A DNA stretch of 18,258 bases. Origin: HLUCCA09 sp039189975. GTDB taxonomy: Bacteria; Pseudomonadota; Alphaproteobacteria; Rhodobacterales; Rhodobacteraceae. Below the pieces are notes generated by a model, which was not told the DNA's origin, made no database searches, and saw nothing but the letters and a program-made list of their open reading frames with translations. How positions within the stretch are numbered: the stretch's first letter is position 1; the number at the start of each line of letters is the position of its first letter. The stretch spans positions 1-18,258 of the forward strand of contig JBCCYI010000077.1 of assembly GCA_039189975.1 (NCBI GenBank). The letters are read 5' to 3'. Of this stretch, positions 8,038-16,133 are shown piece by piece. The translations under genes and the position numbers were made by a program.

Positions 8038-9744
8038 ATGTTCCAGATCCCGAAGTCATGGTCGCCCGCCAAGATCCTCGGCACCACGGCGCCCGACTGG
8101 CTGCGCGGCACGGCGGCCGATGAGCTGCTGCACGGGCTGGACGGACACGACCGCATCTTCGGCGGCGCCGGGATCGACAAGCTCACCGGCGGCGACGGAA
8201 ACGACACGCTCGACGGCGGGGCGGGCCTCGGCATCCTCGCGGGCGGGCGCGGCCATGACTGGCTGATCGGCGGGCGCGACCCGGATCGGCTTGCGGGCGG
8301 CGACGGCAAGGATGCGCTGCGCGGCAACGGGGGCGACGACGTCCTCGCCGGGGGCGAGGGGGACGACACGCTCCACGGCGGCGACGGCGCCGACCGCGCC
8401 GATGGCGGCCATGGGGACGATCAAATTCACGGCGGGCGCGGCGACAACTGGCTGAACGGCGGCCCCGGCCGCGACGTCGTCATCGGCGGCAGCGGTGCCG
8501 ACCGGATGACCGGGGGCGACGGTTCGGACGCGCTCTGGGGCCACGCGGGACAGGACTGGATCGCCGGCGGCGAGGGAGACGACGCGCTCTCCGGCGGCAA
8601 CGATGGCGACCGGCTGGAAGGCGGCGCCGGCAAAGACATCGTGTCCGGCGGTCGGGGGACCGACACCATCGCGGGGGGAGACGGCAACGACACCCTCAGC
8701 GGCGGCGACGACGACGACCGGATCGACGCGGGCGAGGGCGATGACCGTGCGTCGGGTGGCCATGGCAACGACCGGGTCACGGGCGGTGATGGCGACGACA
8801 CGCTCTTCGGCTCGGCCGGCAGCGATACGGTGATCGGCGGTGATGGCGACGATTCGGTGAGTGGCGGCTCCGGTGACGATACGCTGATGGGCAGCAGCGG
8901 CAACGACACGCTCTCCGGCGGCGCGGGCGCCGACGACATCACCGGCGGCGACGGGCGCGACATGCTCTCGGGTGGCAATGGCGACGATACGCTCACCGCC
9001 GGCAACGGCGGGGATCTCGTGGCGGGAGGCTATGGCGCAGACCTCCTGTATGGCGGCGGCGGCGCGGATACGATCGCGGCAGGCGATGGCGACGACACGA
9101 TCTACGGCGGCACAGAGGCCGACTACGTCGCCGCCGGGCTGGGCAATGACCGGGCCTATGGCGGAGCCGGAGACGACACGCTGCTGGGTTCCAATGGCAA
9201 TGACACGATCTACGGTGGCAACGGCGCCGACGCGCTTTCCCTCGGAAACGGCGACGATCGTGCCTGGGGCGGGAACGACGCTGATCAGATCGACGGTGGC
9301 GACGGGATAGATGTGCTCTGGGGGGGGAGCGGCGCCGACATGCTCAGCGGCGGCGCGGGCAGCGATACGCTCCGCGGGGAGCGCGACGACGATACGATTA
9401 ACGGCGCTGCCGGTGACGACAAGCTCGAAGGAGGGAGCGGGGCCGATCTGCTTATCGGCGGGGCCGACGCGGACCGTCTTTGGGGCGGCGAAGGGGCCGA
9501 CGTGTTCGCCTACCTCGCCGTCAGCGACAGCGCCACAGACGCGAGCGACCGGATCATGGACTTCGAGCGTGGCCTCGATCGCATTGACCTTACCGCGCTC
9601 GCGGCCGATCCCGCAGGCATCACCTTCACCGAGATGGGCGGCGACACCCATCTCACCGCCGACATCGACGGCGATGGCGCCGAGGATCTGGCGATCCATC
9701 TTCTCGGCGTCACGGGGCTAAGTCTGGCCGACCTCGCCTTTTGA
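8038..9744 (+). CDS. RTX calcium-binding repeat protein, probably type I secreted
   Basis: 568 residues from the ATG at 8038 (GGAGAG lies 10 nt upstream; an earlier TTG at 7840 gives a basic, non-homologous extension). After only 14 residues the protein enters 53 nonapeptides of type GGxGxDxLx, residues 15-491, in one register without insertion. Such repeats bind calcium between turns and fold as a parallel beta-roll once outside the cell. Residues 492-568 are a capping/secretion region: SDRIMDFERGLDRIDLTALA matches the usual segment after RTX arrays, and the end LSLADLAF resembles an uncleaved C-terminal type I secretion signal. There is no N-terminal signal peptide and no enzymatic domain. 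No type I ABC transporter, membrane fusion protein or TolC gene is in the window. A structural, adhesive or surface role is possible; the function is unknown. Confidence 0.9.
   Translation: MFQIPKSWSPAKILGTTAPDWLRGTAADELLHGLDGHDRIFGGAGIDKLTGGDGNDTLDGGAGLGILAGGRGHDWLIGGRDPDRLAGGDGKDALRGNGGDDVLAGGEGDDTLHGGDGADRADGGHGDDQIHGGRGDNWLNGGPGRDVVIGGSGADRMTGGDGSDALWGHAGQDWIAGGEGDDALSGGNDGDRLEGGAGKDIVSGGRGTDTIAGGDGNDTLSGGDDDDRIDAGEGDDRASGGHGNDRVTGGDGDDTLFGSAGSDTVIGGDGDDSVSGGSGDDTLMGSSGNDTLSGGAGADDITGGDGRDMLSGGNGDDTLTAGNGGDLVAGGYGADLLYGGGGADTIAAGDGDDTIYGGTEADYVAAGLGNDRAYGGAGDDTLLGSNGNDTIYGGNGADALSLGNGDDRAWGGNDADQIDGGDGIDVLWGGSGADMLSGGAGSDTLRGERDDDTINGAAGDDKLEGGSGADLLIGGADADRLWGGEGADVFAYLAVSDSATDASDRIMDFERGLDRIDLTALAADPAGITFTEMGGDTHLTADIDGDGAEDLAIHLLGVTGLSLADLAF
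8080..9510 (+). repeat. Tandem 27-bp coding repeats, 53 units (RTX nonapeptides)
   Basis: The DNA is a continuous 27-bp periodicity encoding 53 nonapeptides with no break in phase. Units are diverged: most begin GG, several begin AG, GS, GN, GE, GA or LG, and an acidic or Asn residue is usual at positions 5-6. Consensus units such as GGDGNDTLS and GGDGDDTLF recur. The repetition also creates long spurious frames on the other strand. Confidence 0.9.
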
Positions 9745-9968
9745 GCCCTTTGCGAACGGCCGCGAGGCCCGGGCGACACGATGGTTGCGCCGATGGGGCC
9801 TGGCCCATCCTGGCGGGTGCACTGAGCGCGATGGTCGGTGCGGCGCGGCGGGGGACGGTGCGGCACATGCGCCGGTCCATGGACGGGCCGGGACGCGCTG
9901 TGGCACACAGGACGGGCACGTGGTCATCGAGGCCCCGCGCAACGCCCATTGCCCCGCCAGGAGCGCGC

Positions 9969-11630
9969 ATGACCTCACGCTTGGATCGACACAGCCGGAT
10001 CTCGGTCGCCGGGCTTGTGCTTGGCCTGCTCTTTTTTGCGGCGTCCCTGACGCCTTCGATGATCCCCCGCGGGGCGCTCTTGCAAGGTGTGCTGGGCGGG
10101 CTTGTCATGGCGCTCGGCTACTTGACGTGGCTTGTGCTGCGCGCGATCTGGCGGGCCGCGGCCATGCCGGAGCCGCAGGGCGGCGCGCTGCGCGGGCTCC
10201 TTGGCGCGCTGTCGCTCGCCACGCTGGGGCTCTTTGGCTGGACGCTGGCGCGCAGCCTGACCTGGCAAAACGACTTGCGCATCAAGATGGAGATGCCGCT
10301 CACGGACAGGCTGGATCTCGTGACGTTGCTTGCCGCCGCAACGGTTGTGTTCGTGCTCTGCGTCGCACTGGGCAGCGGCATCGCCTGGCTCGTGCGCCTG
10401 GTCCGCGCGCGCCTCTTGCGGCGGATGCCCGAAAGGCGTGCGACGGTGCTGGCACTGGTGCTCGTGGGGGTGGCGCTCTTCGTGGTCACGCGTGACGGGC
10501 TCTACGACCGGATCGTCACGGGCCTCGATGCAAGCTACGAAGCCGCGCAGGACCTCTTCGACACAGCCCCCCCTCCGCCAGCCAACCCAGAGCGGACCGG
10601 CGGCGCCAATTCGCTGGTCGACTGGGGCGGGCTCGGCACGCCCGGGCGCGACTTCGTTCTCGGCGGCCCAGAGGCCGCGGCCATTGCTGCGTTCACCGGT
10701 GCGCCGGCGCTGGATCCGATCCGCGTCTATGTCGGCCGCGCCAACGGGGACACGCCGCAGGCACGCGCCGAGCTGGCGCTGGCAGAGCTGATCCGGCAAG
10801 GCGCATTCGACCGTGCGGTGCTGGTCGTTGCCAGCCCGACAGGCACCGGCTGGCTCGATCCCGGCAGCCACGACCCGCTCGAGTACATGCACGGCGGTGA
10901 CATCGCGACCGTGGCCGCGCAATATTCCTACCTACAGTCGCCCCTCGCCCTGATCCTGGAAACCGACACCGGCCTTGAGCAGGCCACCGCCCTGCTCGAA
11001 ACGGTGCACCGCTACTGGCAGGGGCTGCCGCCCGACACGCGCCCGCGGCTCTATGCCCACGGGCTGAGCCTCGGCGCATGGTCGTCGATGTACGCCACCA
11101 ATCTCTTCCGACTGGTCAATGATCCCATCGACGGCGCGCTTTGGGCCGGGCCACCCTTTCCCTCGGCCTTTTGGGGCTATGTCCAAAACGCGCGCAACGC
11201 GGGCAGCCCATGGGTGTTGCCCGAGATCGGCGATGGCTCCTTCGTCCGCTACGCGAACCACTTCGCCGCTCCCTCAGAAGGGGCACCCTGGGGCGACATG
11301 CGCATTGTCTTCCTACAATATTCGAGCGACCCGATCGTCTTTTACGATCCCTATTCCCTCTGGCGCGCACCGCCCTGGATGCACGACGCACCCGCGCCCG
11401 ACGCCTCGGCCCACCTCCGCTTCATGCCGATCGTAACGCAGTTCCAGCTTGCGCTCGACATGGCGCTCTCTTTCGGAGCTCCGCCCGGCCATGGCCACGC
11501 CTACTACGCACATGACTACATCGCCCCGTGGGTCGAGGTCACGGCACCCGAGGGCTGGACGGCAGAGGACACCTCTCGGCTCAAAGCGCATTGCGACAAC
11601 GGGTTCCAGAATGGGTGCAGCAATGACTGA
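9969..11630 (+). CDS. Membrane-anchored alpha/beta-hydrolase family protein (Abhydrolase_9-like)
   Basis: 553 residues from the ATG at 9969, which has AGGAG five bases upstream. The N-terminal part holds about five membrane helices (roughly 11-30, 37-60, 77-95, 116-140, 158-174). The rest is a soluble alpha/beta-hydrolase domain with nucleophile S367 in YAHGLSLGAWSS; D454 (YSSDPIVFYD) and a His in PPGHGHAYY (508 or 510) could complete the triad. The layout (membrane N-domain, then LVDWGGLGTPGRDFV, then GLSLG) fits the family formerly called DUF2319, whose substrates are not well defined. Topology would put the hydrolase domain after the last helix, probably periplasmic, though I cannot settle this. 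The second hydrolase gene starts 12 nt downstream, so the two are likely co-transcribed. An upstream extension to 9741 exists but is low-complexity and lacks a good ribosome site. Confidence 0.85.
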   Translation: MTSRLDRHSRISVAGLVLGLLFFAASLTPSMIPRGALLQGVLGGLVMALGYLTWLVLRAIWRAAAMPEPQGGALRGLLGALSLATLGLFGWTLARSLTWQNDLRIKMEMPLTDRLDLVTLLAAATVVFVLCVALGSGIAWLVRLVRARLLRRMPERRATVLALVLVGVALFVVTRDGLYDRIVTGLDASYEAAQDLFDTAPPPPANPERTGGANSLVDWGGLGTPGRDFVLGGPEAAAIAAFTGAPALDPIRVYVGRANGDTPQARAELALAELIRQGAFDRAVLVVASPTGTGWLDPGSHDPLEYMHGGDIATVAAQYSYLQSPLALILETDTGLEQATALLETVHRYWQGLPPDTRPRLYAHGLSLGAWSSMYATNLFRLVNDPIDGALWAGPPFPSAFWGYVQNARNAGSPWVLPEIGDGSFVRYANHFAAPSEGAPWGDMRIVFLQYSSDPIVFYDPYSLWRAPPWMHDAPAPDASAHLRFMPIVTQFQLALDMALSFGAPPGHGHAYYAHDYIAPWVEVTAPEGWTAEDTSRLKAHCDNGFQNGCSND

Positions 11631-11642
11631 CCGGGGCGCTTC

Positions 11643-12512
11643 GTGAGCCGCTGGGCGCGCTTCTTTCTCTGGCTGGGCGGGATCGCGGCGTTGATCGTTG
11701 CGGTACTCGTGCTCAACGGGTTTCGTGGCCGGCTGGGCTGGACCGCTGACGCCGAGCCGCCCGACGAGATCGCGGCGCTCATCGGCCCGGCCATGCGCTG
11801 GACCGTTCCGGACGGCGCGGGTCCGCATCCGGTTGCGCTGCTGCTCTCTGGCTGCAACGGCCCGCAATCGAATCTCGACCGGCTGGCGCGTGATCTCCTG
11901 GCGGCAGGCTGGGCCTCTGTCATCGTCGACAGTCACAGCCCGCGCGAGCTCGATGAGGCGCAGCTCTGGCGCCTGGTCTGCGCGGGTCAGGTCCTCAACG
12001 GCGCCGAGCGAGCGGCCGACATCGCTGTCACCCTTGCGATGGTGCGAGGCCGGCCGGAGCTCGATGCCGGCCATGTTGCGCTTATCGGGCTCTCGCACGG
12101 CGGCTGGACGTCGCTGGACTACCTGGCGTTGGCACTGGAGAGCACGCTGCCGCCGCTGCTCACCGCGTGGCCGGAGGCGATCCAGGACGATCCCCTTGCC
12201 GGGATTCGCAACGCGATCTTCTTTTACCCCTATTGCGGGCCGGCCGGCCGGGGGCTGTCCGAGGAGCTGCCGTCGGATATTTCTTATCTCTTCCAGCTGG
12301 TTGAAGGCGACATTATCGCCAACGAAGCGCGCTGCTTTGAGATCGCAGGGCGTTTGCTCTCTGTCGACGCGGACGTGTCGGTGACGGTCTACGAAGGGGT
12401 GACCCACAATTTCGACGACCCGGAGCAATCCTTCCTCAGCCCGCTCGCGTTTGACGCCGCCGCACGCGATGCCGCCACTGCCGCCACACTCCGGGCCCTC
12501 GGTCCGCCCTAG
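11643..12512 (+). CDS. Dienelactone hydrolase-like alpha/beta hydrolase with N-terminal membrane anchor
   Basis: 289 residues from a GTG at 11643, 12 nt after the preceding hydrolase gene; the ribosome site is weak, so coupled translation is plausible. An N-terminal hydrophobic helix (about 7-25) is an uncleaved anchor or a signal sequence. The hydrolase core starts with VALLLSGCNGPQSN. The nucleophile is S151 in GLSHGG, the His is H255 in YEGVTHNF, and D223 (VEGDII) is the likely acid. The pattern, with GWASVIVDSHSPRELDE after the first strand, is that of the dienelactone hydrolase-like family. Substrate unknown; pairing with another membrane-linked hydrolase suggests a shared envelope ester or lipid substrate (inference). 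Confidence 0.8.
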   Translation: MSRWARFFLWLGGIAALIVAVLVLNGFRGRLGWTADAEPPDEIAALIGPAMRWTVPDGAGPHPVALLLSGCNGPQSNLDRLARDLLAAGWASVIVDSHSPRELDEAQLWRLVCAGQVLNGAERAADIAVTLAMVRGRPELDAGHVALIGLSHGGWTSLDYLALALESTLPPLLTAWPEAIQDDPLAGIRNAIFFYPYCGPAGRGLSEELPSDISYLFQLVEGDIIANEARCFEIAGRLLSVDADVSVTVYEGVTHNFDDPEQSFLSPLAFDAAARDAATAATLRALGPP

Positions 12513-12622
12513 CCGAAGGGCACAGCTCGCGCGTTGCGTCGTGGTGCGCGCGCCACTAGCATCCGGTCTCAAATCAGAGGGCCAGACCGGGTCGGCCCGC
12601 ACGCAGCTTTCGAGAGGGCAGA

Positions 12623-14020
12623 ATGGCGGACGCGACACCCAAACCGGGCGCAACGAAGGGGCTGGATCCGATCTACGGCTCCGACTATCTTGGCATGCCC
12701 CTGACCGCGCAGGGCTTTCCGACAGCCGAACACGATCCCCAGCGCGTTTATGCTGCGATCCGCGACGAGCTGATGCTCGATGGCAACGCGCGGCAAAACC
12801 TCGCGACGTTCTGTCAGACCTACGAGGAACCGCAGATCCACCAACTGATGGATGGCTGTATCGACAAGAACATGGTCGACAAGGACGAGTATCCGCAGAC
12901 GGCTGAGATCGAGCAACGCTGCGTCCGCATGCTCGCCGATCTGTGGCGCGCGCCGGACCCCGCGGCCGGTACGGGCACCTCGACGACTGGGTCAAGCGAG
13001 GCGGCGATGCTCGGCGGGCTGGCGCTGAAACGCCAATGGGAGGCGCGCCGCAAATCCGCTGGGAAACCCACCGACAGGCCCAACCTCATCACCGGTCCGG
13101 TGCAGATCTGCTGGCACAAGTTCACCCGCTACTGGGACATCGAACACCGTGAGATCCCAATGGAAGATGGGCGCGTTCTGATGACGCCCGAGGAGGTGAT
13201 CGCGCGCTGCGACGAGAATACCATCGGCGTCGTACCGACCCTCGGGGTGACGTTCACGGGTGAGTACGAGCCCGTGCAGGCGGTGTCGGACGCGCTCGAC
13301 AGATTGCAGGCAGAGACCGGGCTCGACATTCCGATCCATGTCGATGGCGCCTCGGGTGGCTTTCTCGCCCCGTTCTGTGCGCCTGATCTGACGTGGGATT
13401 TCCAGCTGCCGCGCGTGAAGTCGATCAACGCGTCGGGCCACAAATTCGGCCTCGCCCCGCTCGGCGTCGGCTGGATCCTGTGGCGCACCCCCGAGGACCT
13501 GCCGGAGGATCTCGTTTTCTGGGTCAATTACCTCGGCGGCAACATGCGCGACATAGCGCTCAATTTCTCCCGCCCCGGCGGGCAGATCGCGTGCCAGTAT
13601 TACAACTTCCTGCGTCTTGGCCGCGATGGCTACGCCAAGATCCATGGGGCTTGCTATGACACGGCGATGGCACTGTCGGCAGAGATCGCGCAGCTCGGCC
13701 CCTTTGCGGTGATGTTTGACGGCGCCCCCGCCAACGGCATCCCTGCGCTGTGCTGGACACTCAAGCCCGTCGCGGATCCCGGCTACACCCTCTACGACCT
13801 TGCCGACCGGCTGCGCATCTATGGCTGGCAGGTGCCCGCCTATGCCCTGCCTGCGAACCGTCAGTCGACCGTCGTACAGCGCATTCTGGTGCGACAGGGC
13901 GTGAGCCGTGACCTCGCGAGCCTCCTGATCCGCGACATGCAAAACGCGATGGCGCATCTTGAGGCACATCCGCCCGGCGTTGCCCTGGATGCGACCCGCG
14001 GCGCCGGTTTCCGCCATTGA
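12623..14020 (+). CDS. gadB: Glutamate decarboxylase, PLP-dependent
   Basis: 465 residues, nearly the length of E. coli GadB (466), and similar throughout: LDGNARQNLATFCQTY, TTGSSEAAMLGG, GPVQICWHKF, FLAPFCAPD, SINASGHKFGLAPLG, NFSRPGGQ, DPGYTLYDL. It removes the alpha-carboxyl group of L-glutamate to give GABA and CO2, consuming a proton. K274 in SGHKFG is the PLP Schiff-base lysine and D241 the ring-nitrogen partner. The protein ends GAGFRH, so His465 sits at the position of the autoinhibitory His465 of E. coli GadB, which closes the active site at neutral pH. The start has GAGAGGG four bases upstream. The stop overlaps the start of the next gene (TTGA). No glutamate/GABA antiporter (GadC) is recognisable in the window. 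Confidence 0.95.
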   Translation: MADATPKPGATKGLDPIYGSDYLGMPLTAQGFPTAEHDPQRVYAAIRDELMLDGNARQNLATFCQTYEEPQIHQLMDGCIDKNMVDKDEYPQTAEIEQRCVRMLADLWRAPDPAAGTGTSTTGSSEAAMLGGLALKRQWEARRKSAGKPTDRPNLITGPVQICWHKFTRYWDIEHREIPMEDGRVLMTPEEVIARCDENTIGVVPTLGVTFTGEYEPVQAVSDALDRLQAETGLDIPIHVDGASGGFLAPFCAPDLTWDFQLPRVKSINASGHKFGLAPLGVGWILWRTPEDLPEDLVFWVNYLGGNMRDIALNFSRPGGQIACQYYNFLRLGRDGYAKIHGACYDTAMALSAEIAQLGPFAVMFDGAPANGIPALCWTLKPVADPGYTLYDLADRLRIYGWQVPAYALPANRQSTVVQRILVRQGVSRDLASLLIRDMQNAMAHLEAHPPGVALDATRGAGFRH

Positions 14021-14877
14021 CGGAAGACACGCCGCAGAGCCCGGTCGAGACGCGCGGCCCCACACCCTATGCGACCGAGCGGCATTACCTCATCGAGGGC
14101 AAACGGTACGTCTGGCGCGCGCGCGATCACCGGCGGGGATTGCGCCACGTGCTGCGCCCGGCAGGCCACACGGCCTGGCGCCCCGAACGCCTCAATACAC
14201 CGATCGGCTGGGGCTTTGTTGTGGGTTCGCTTCTCTTTGCGCTCTGCGCGCTCCTGGCCTTGCAGCCCGGCTTGTCCGCCGCGTTGGGGCTGAGTGAAGA
14301 GGCCGTCAACACAGGCTTCTTCGTTGGATCCATCTTCTTCACCACCGCCGCCTATCTGCAGCTCTATCAAGCTGCCAATGCCGGCGCGCAGCACCCCCAC
14401 CCGGTAACACCCCCGCCCGCCCGCGTGCTCTTCGGCTGGAAACCGGACGACATCGGGTGGCTCGCCAGCGCGTTGCAATTCGTTGGAACCTTGCTCTTCA
14501 ACATCAGCACGGCGGCCGCACTGCACCCCTCGGGCAACTGGCTGCGGGACGATCTGGTGATCTGGGTGCCGGACATCTTCGGCTCGATCCTCTTTCTGTC
14601 CTCGGGCTATCTCGCCTATGCCGAAGCCTCCCATGGCTATTGGTCGTTGTCCCCCAAGGACCTGTCCTGGCAGGTCGTCGCCACCAACCTCGCGGGATGT
14701 GTGGCCTTCATGATCTCGGCCTTCTACGCTTTCGTCCCGCCTGCGGGACAGGCCGACGCAATGGTGCAGCACAGTGTGTTCTGGACGTTGATCGGCGCGG
14801 TCTTCTTCGCCGCGGGCGCGGGGCTGATGCTGAGGGAAAGCGCGACGCTGACACCGCAGGCGCCTCTGCCGGCGTGA
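14017..14877 (+). CDS. Six-helix integral membrane protein coupled to glutamate decarboxylase, unknown function
   Basis: 286 residues from a TTG at 14017 whose bases overlap the decarboxylase stop (TTGA); no better start lies in this frame nearby, so termination-reinitiation is likely. A hydrophilic, basic N-terminus of about 60 residues precedes six predicted membrane helices (about 63-84, 97-118, 144-166, 180-202, 217-240, 251-273). GWGFVVGSLLFALCA and FFVGSIFFTTAAYLQLYQ look like an internally repeated two-helix unit, similar to YrhK-type domains, though I am not sure of that assignment. It does not resemble the 12-helix APC transporter GadC. Coupling to gadB suggests a role in glutamate/GABA movement, acid response or membrane sensing. 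That is inference from position only. Confidence 0.8.
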   Translation: MTEDTPQSPVETRGPTPYATERHYLIEGKRYVWRARDHRRGLRHVLRPAGHTAWRPERLNTPIGWGFVVGSLLFALCALLALQPGLSAALGLSEEAVNTGFFVGSIFFTTAAYLQLYQAANAGAQHPHPVTPPPARVLFGWKPDDIGWLASALQFVGTLLFNISTAAALHPSGNWLRDDLVIWVPDIFGSILFLSSGYLAYAEASHGYWSLSPKDLSWQVVATNLAGCVAFMISAFYAFVPPAGQADAMVQHSVFWTLIGAVFFAAGAGLMLRESATLTPQAPLPA

Positions 14878-14891
14878 TCTTCGCCGGTAGA
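14865..14891. terminator. Hairpin between convergent genes, candidate bidirectional terminator
   Basis: A 10-bp stem with one G-U pair (14865-14874 with 14882-14891) encloses a 7-nt loop that contains the TGA of the membrane-protein gene. It sits in the short gap between two convergent genes, where a shared terminator is expected. No long T tract follows on either strand. Confidence 0.4.
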
Positions 14892-14908
14892 AGCGCCGCG
14901 TGCCGTGC

Positions 14909-16036
14909 TCAGGGACAGGTGTTGCGCAGGTCGAGGATGCCGTCGCTCACATGATCGGTCAGATGCGCTCGGGCCGCGTCGACGCCGCGCATCTCCAGGG
15001 ATGCCGCGGCGAGGAACGCCGTCACGAACGGCGCCGCAAACGACGTGCCCGAGACATACCGCCCGTTGGTGAAAATATCGACGCCGGGCGCGGCAACTTC
15101 GATGTGATCTCCACGCACGGCACGGCTGTAGGAGGCACCTGCCGCGTCCACCGCCGTGACGGCAATGACATCGGGAAACGCCGCGGGAAACCTGGGCGGG
15201 CTCGCCGCCCCTTCGTTGCCCGCCGCGGCAACGACGATCATCCCGCGTGCCGCAGCCTCGGCAAAGGTTCGGTCGAGGATCTTGTTGTAGGGCCCTGCGA
15301 GACTGACGTTGACAAGGCGGATGTCCTGACTGTGAAGCCAGGCCAGGGCCGCAACGATGGCGTCCGTGCTCGCGGCCTCTCCTCCCAGAAGCGTCCGCCC
15401 GACGACGTCGGCGACCCGCAGATCGGGCGCGTCCTGCAGCAGGCGCGGGTCGGAGATCAGATCCGTCACGAGCCAGCCGTGGTCGTCGCTCACCGGTCGC
15501 CCCCGGGCGAAGCGGCGAAGGACGACACTCGCCTTAGGACCTGCCGGCGTACCAGTCTCTGGCTGCATGGCCTCGGGCGCGGCGTCGATCACACCTATGG
15601 GCCGCCGCGCAGCACAGCCCTGGGCAGGCCACTGCAGCATGGTCCCGGCATACCGGCGGCCCGTGACCTGACCCGCTCTGTCGCGCAGCTCGAAGGCATG
15701 GTTCACCCCGGCGAGGATGCCAGGCTCCAGCGCCTCAAGTTCGCGGATTGCCTCTGCCGCCGCGCGCGCCTCCGGGATCTGCAGCACGCGCACGCCGACC
15801 CCAAGCGGATCCGCTGGCACCGTCCGCAGCAGCACGTATCCCAAAGGCGCGGCGGCGGCGAGCGCCCGGTCCACGGACGCGGCGTTCGACCCGAGCACGA
15901 TAATCTCACGCGGGTCGGTCACCCGGTCGATCTCCGCCGCGATCTGCTGTGGCGCAGGGACGTAGTCTCGCGTTGCCGTATCGACCGGCACGCACGCGAC
16001 GCACATCATCAATATCGCGACGAATCCGTTTCGCAT
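14909..16036 (-). CDS. Exported subtilisin-like S8 family serine peptidase
   Basis: 375 residues from the ATG at 16036, with AGGAGGG six bases upstream. The N-terminus is a short signal sequence; Cys15 after MCVA could be a lipoprotein attachment site, although the box is not canonical. Residues about 40-118 look like an I9-type propeptide (EIIVLGSNAASVDRALA... ending LEALEPGILAGVNHAF). The catalytic domain is compact: D151 in IGVIDAAPE, H186 in DDHGWLVTDLI (normally HGTHVAG), oxyanion N274 in AAAGNEG, and S332 in SGTSFAAPFVTAF. The triad is intact but the His motif is atypical. C141 and C374 could pair. It is divergent, with a 97-nt spacer, from an anti-sigma-like gene, next to an ECF sigma gene, which suggests a signalling rather than a digestive role (inference). 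Confidence 0.9.
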   Translation of the reverse strand: MRNGFVAILMMCVACVPVDTATRDYVPAPQQIAAEIDRVTDPREIIVLGSNAASVDRALAAAAPLGYVLLRTVPADPLGVGVRVLQIPEARAAAEAIRELEALEPGILAGVNHAFELRDRAGQVTGRRYAGTMLQWPAQGCAARRPIGVIDAAPEAMQPETGTPAGPKASVVLRRFARGRPVSDDHGWLVTDLISDPRLLQDAPDLRVADVVGRTLLGGEAASTDAIVAALAWLHSQDIRLVNVSLAGPYNKILDRTFAEAAARGMIVVAAAGNEGAASPPRFPAAFPDVIAVTAVDAAGASYSRAVRGDHIEVAAPGVDIFTNGRYVSGTSFAAPFVTAFLAAASLEMRGVDAARAHLTDHVSDGILDLRNTCP

Positions 16037-16078
16037 GCGGCGCCCTCCTGCATCTTCTGCGAAAATGTAGCACAATGA

Positions 16079-16108
16079 TTGAACCGGTGTCGGCCCTCGC
16101 GCGATACT
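16079..16108 (+). promoter_or_regulatory. Candidate promoter for the anti-sigma-like gene
   Basis: TTGAAC (16079-16084) and GATACT (16103-16108) are 18 nt apart, and the ATG follows 25 nt after the second element. Each matches the housekeeping consensus at 4 of 6 bases. The GAAC core is also the usual centre of ECF -35 elements, so control by the neighbouring sigma factor is possible. The AT-richer spacer must also serve the divergent protease gene. Confidence 0.3.
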
Positions 16109-16133
16109 TTGGCAAGAGCGAAAGGACACCCCG

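Noticed and set aside
8080..9510. Regular repeats that at first glance could suggest a CRISPR or satellite array
   Set aside because: The period is 27 bp without unique spacers, and it encodes consensus RTX nonapeptides in one frame.
8056..9699. Long open frame (547 codons) on the minus strand opposite the RTX gene
   Set aside because: It is a by-product of the 27-bp repeat, low-complexity Val/Ala/Gly-rich, with no family resemblance. The plus frame has clear RTX consensus and a proper C-terminal cap.
9784..9818. Short hairpin-like GATGGGGCC/GGCCCATC after the RTX stop
   Set aside because: The arms overlap and leave almost no loop; it is not distinguishable from chance in such GC-rich DNA.
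9741..9968. Upstream extension of the first alpha/beta-hydrolase
   Set aside because: Basic, low-complexity residues before a clean hydrophobic N-terminus; the ATG at 9969 has AGGAG at good spacing.
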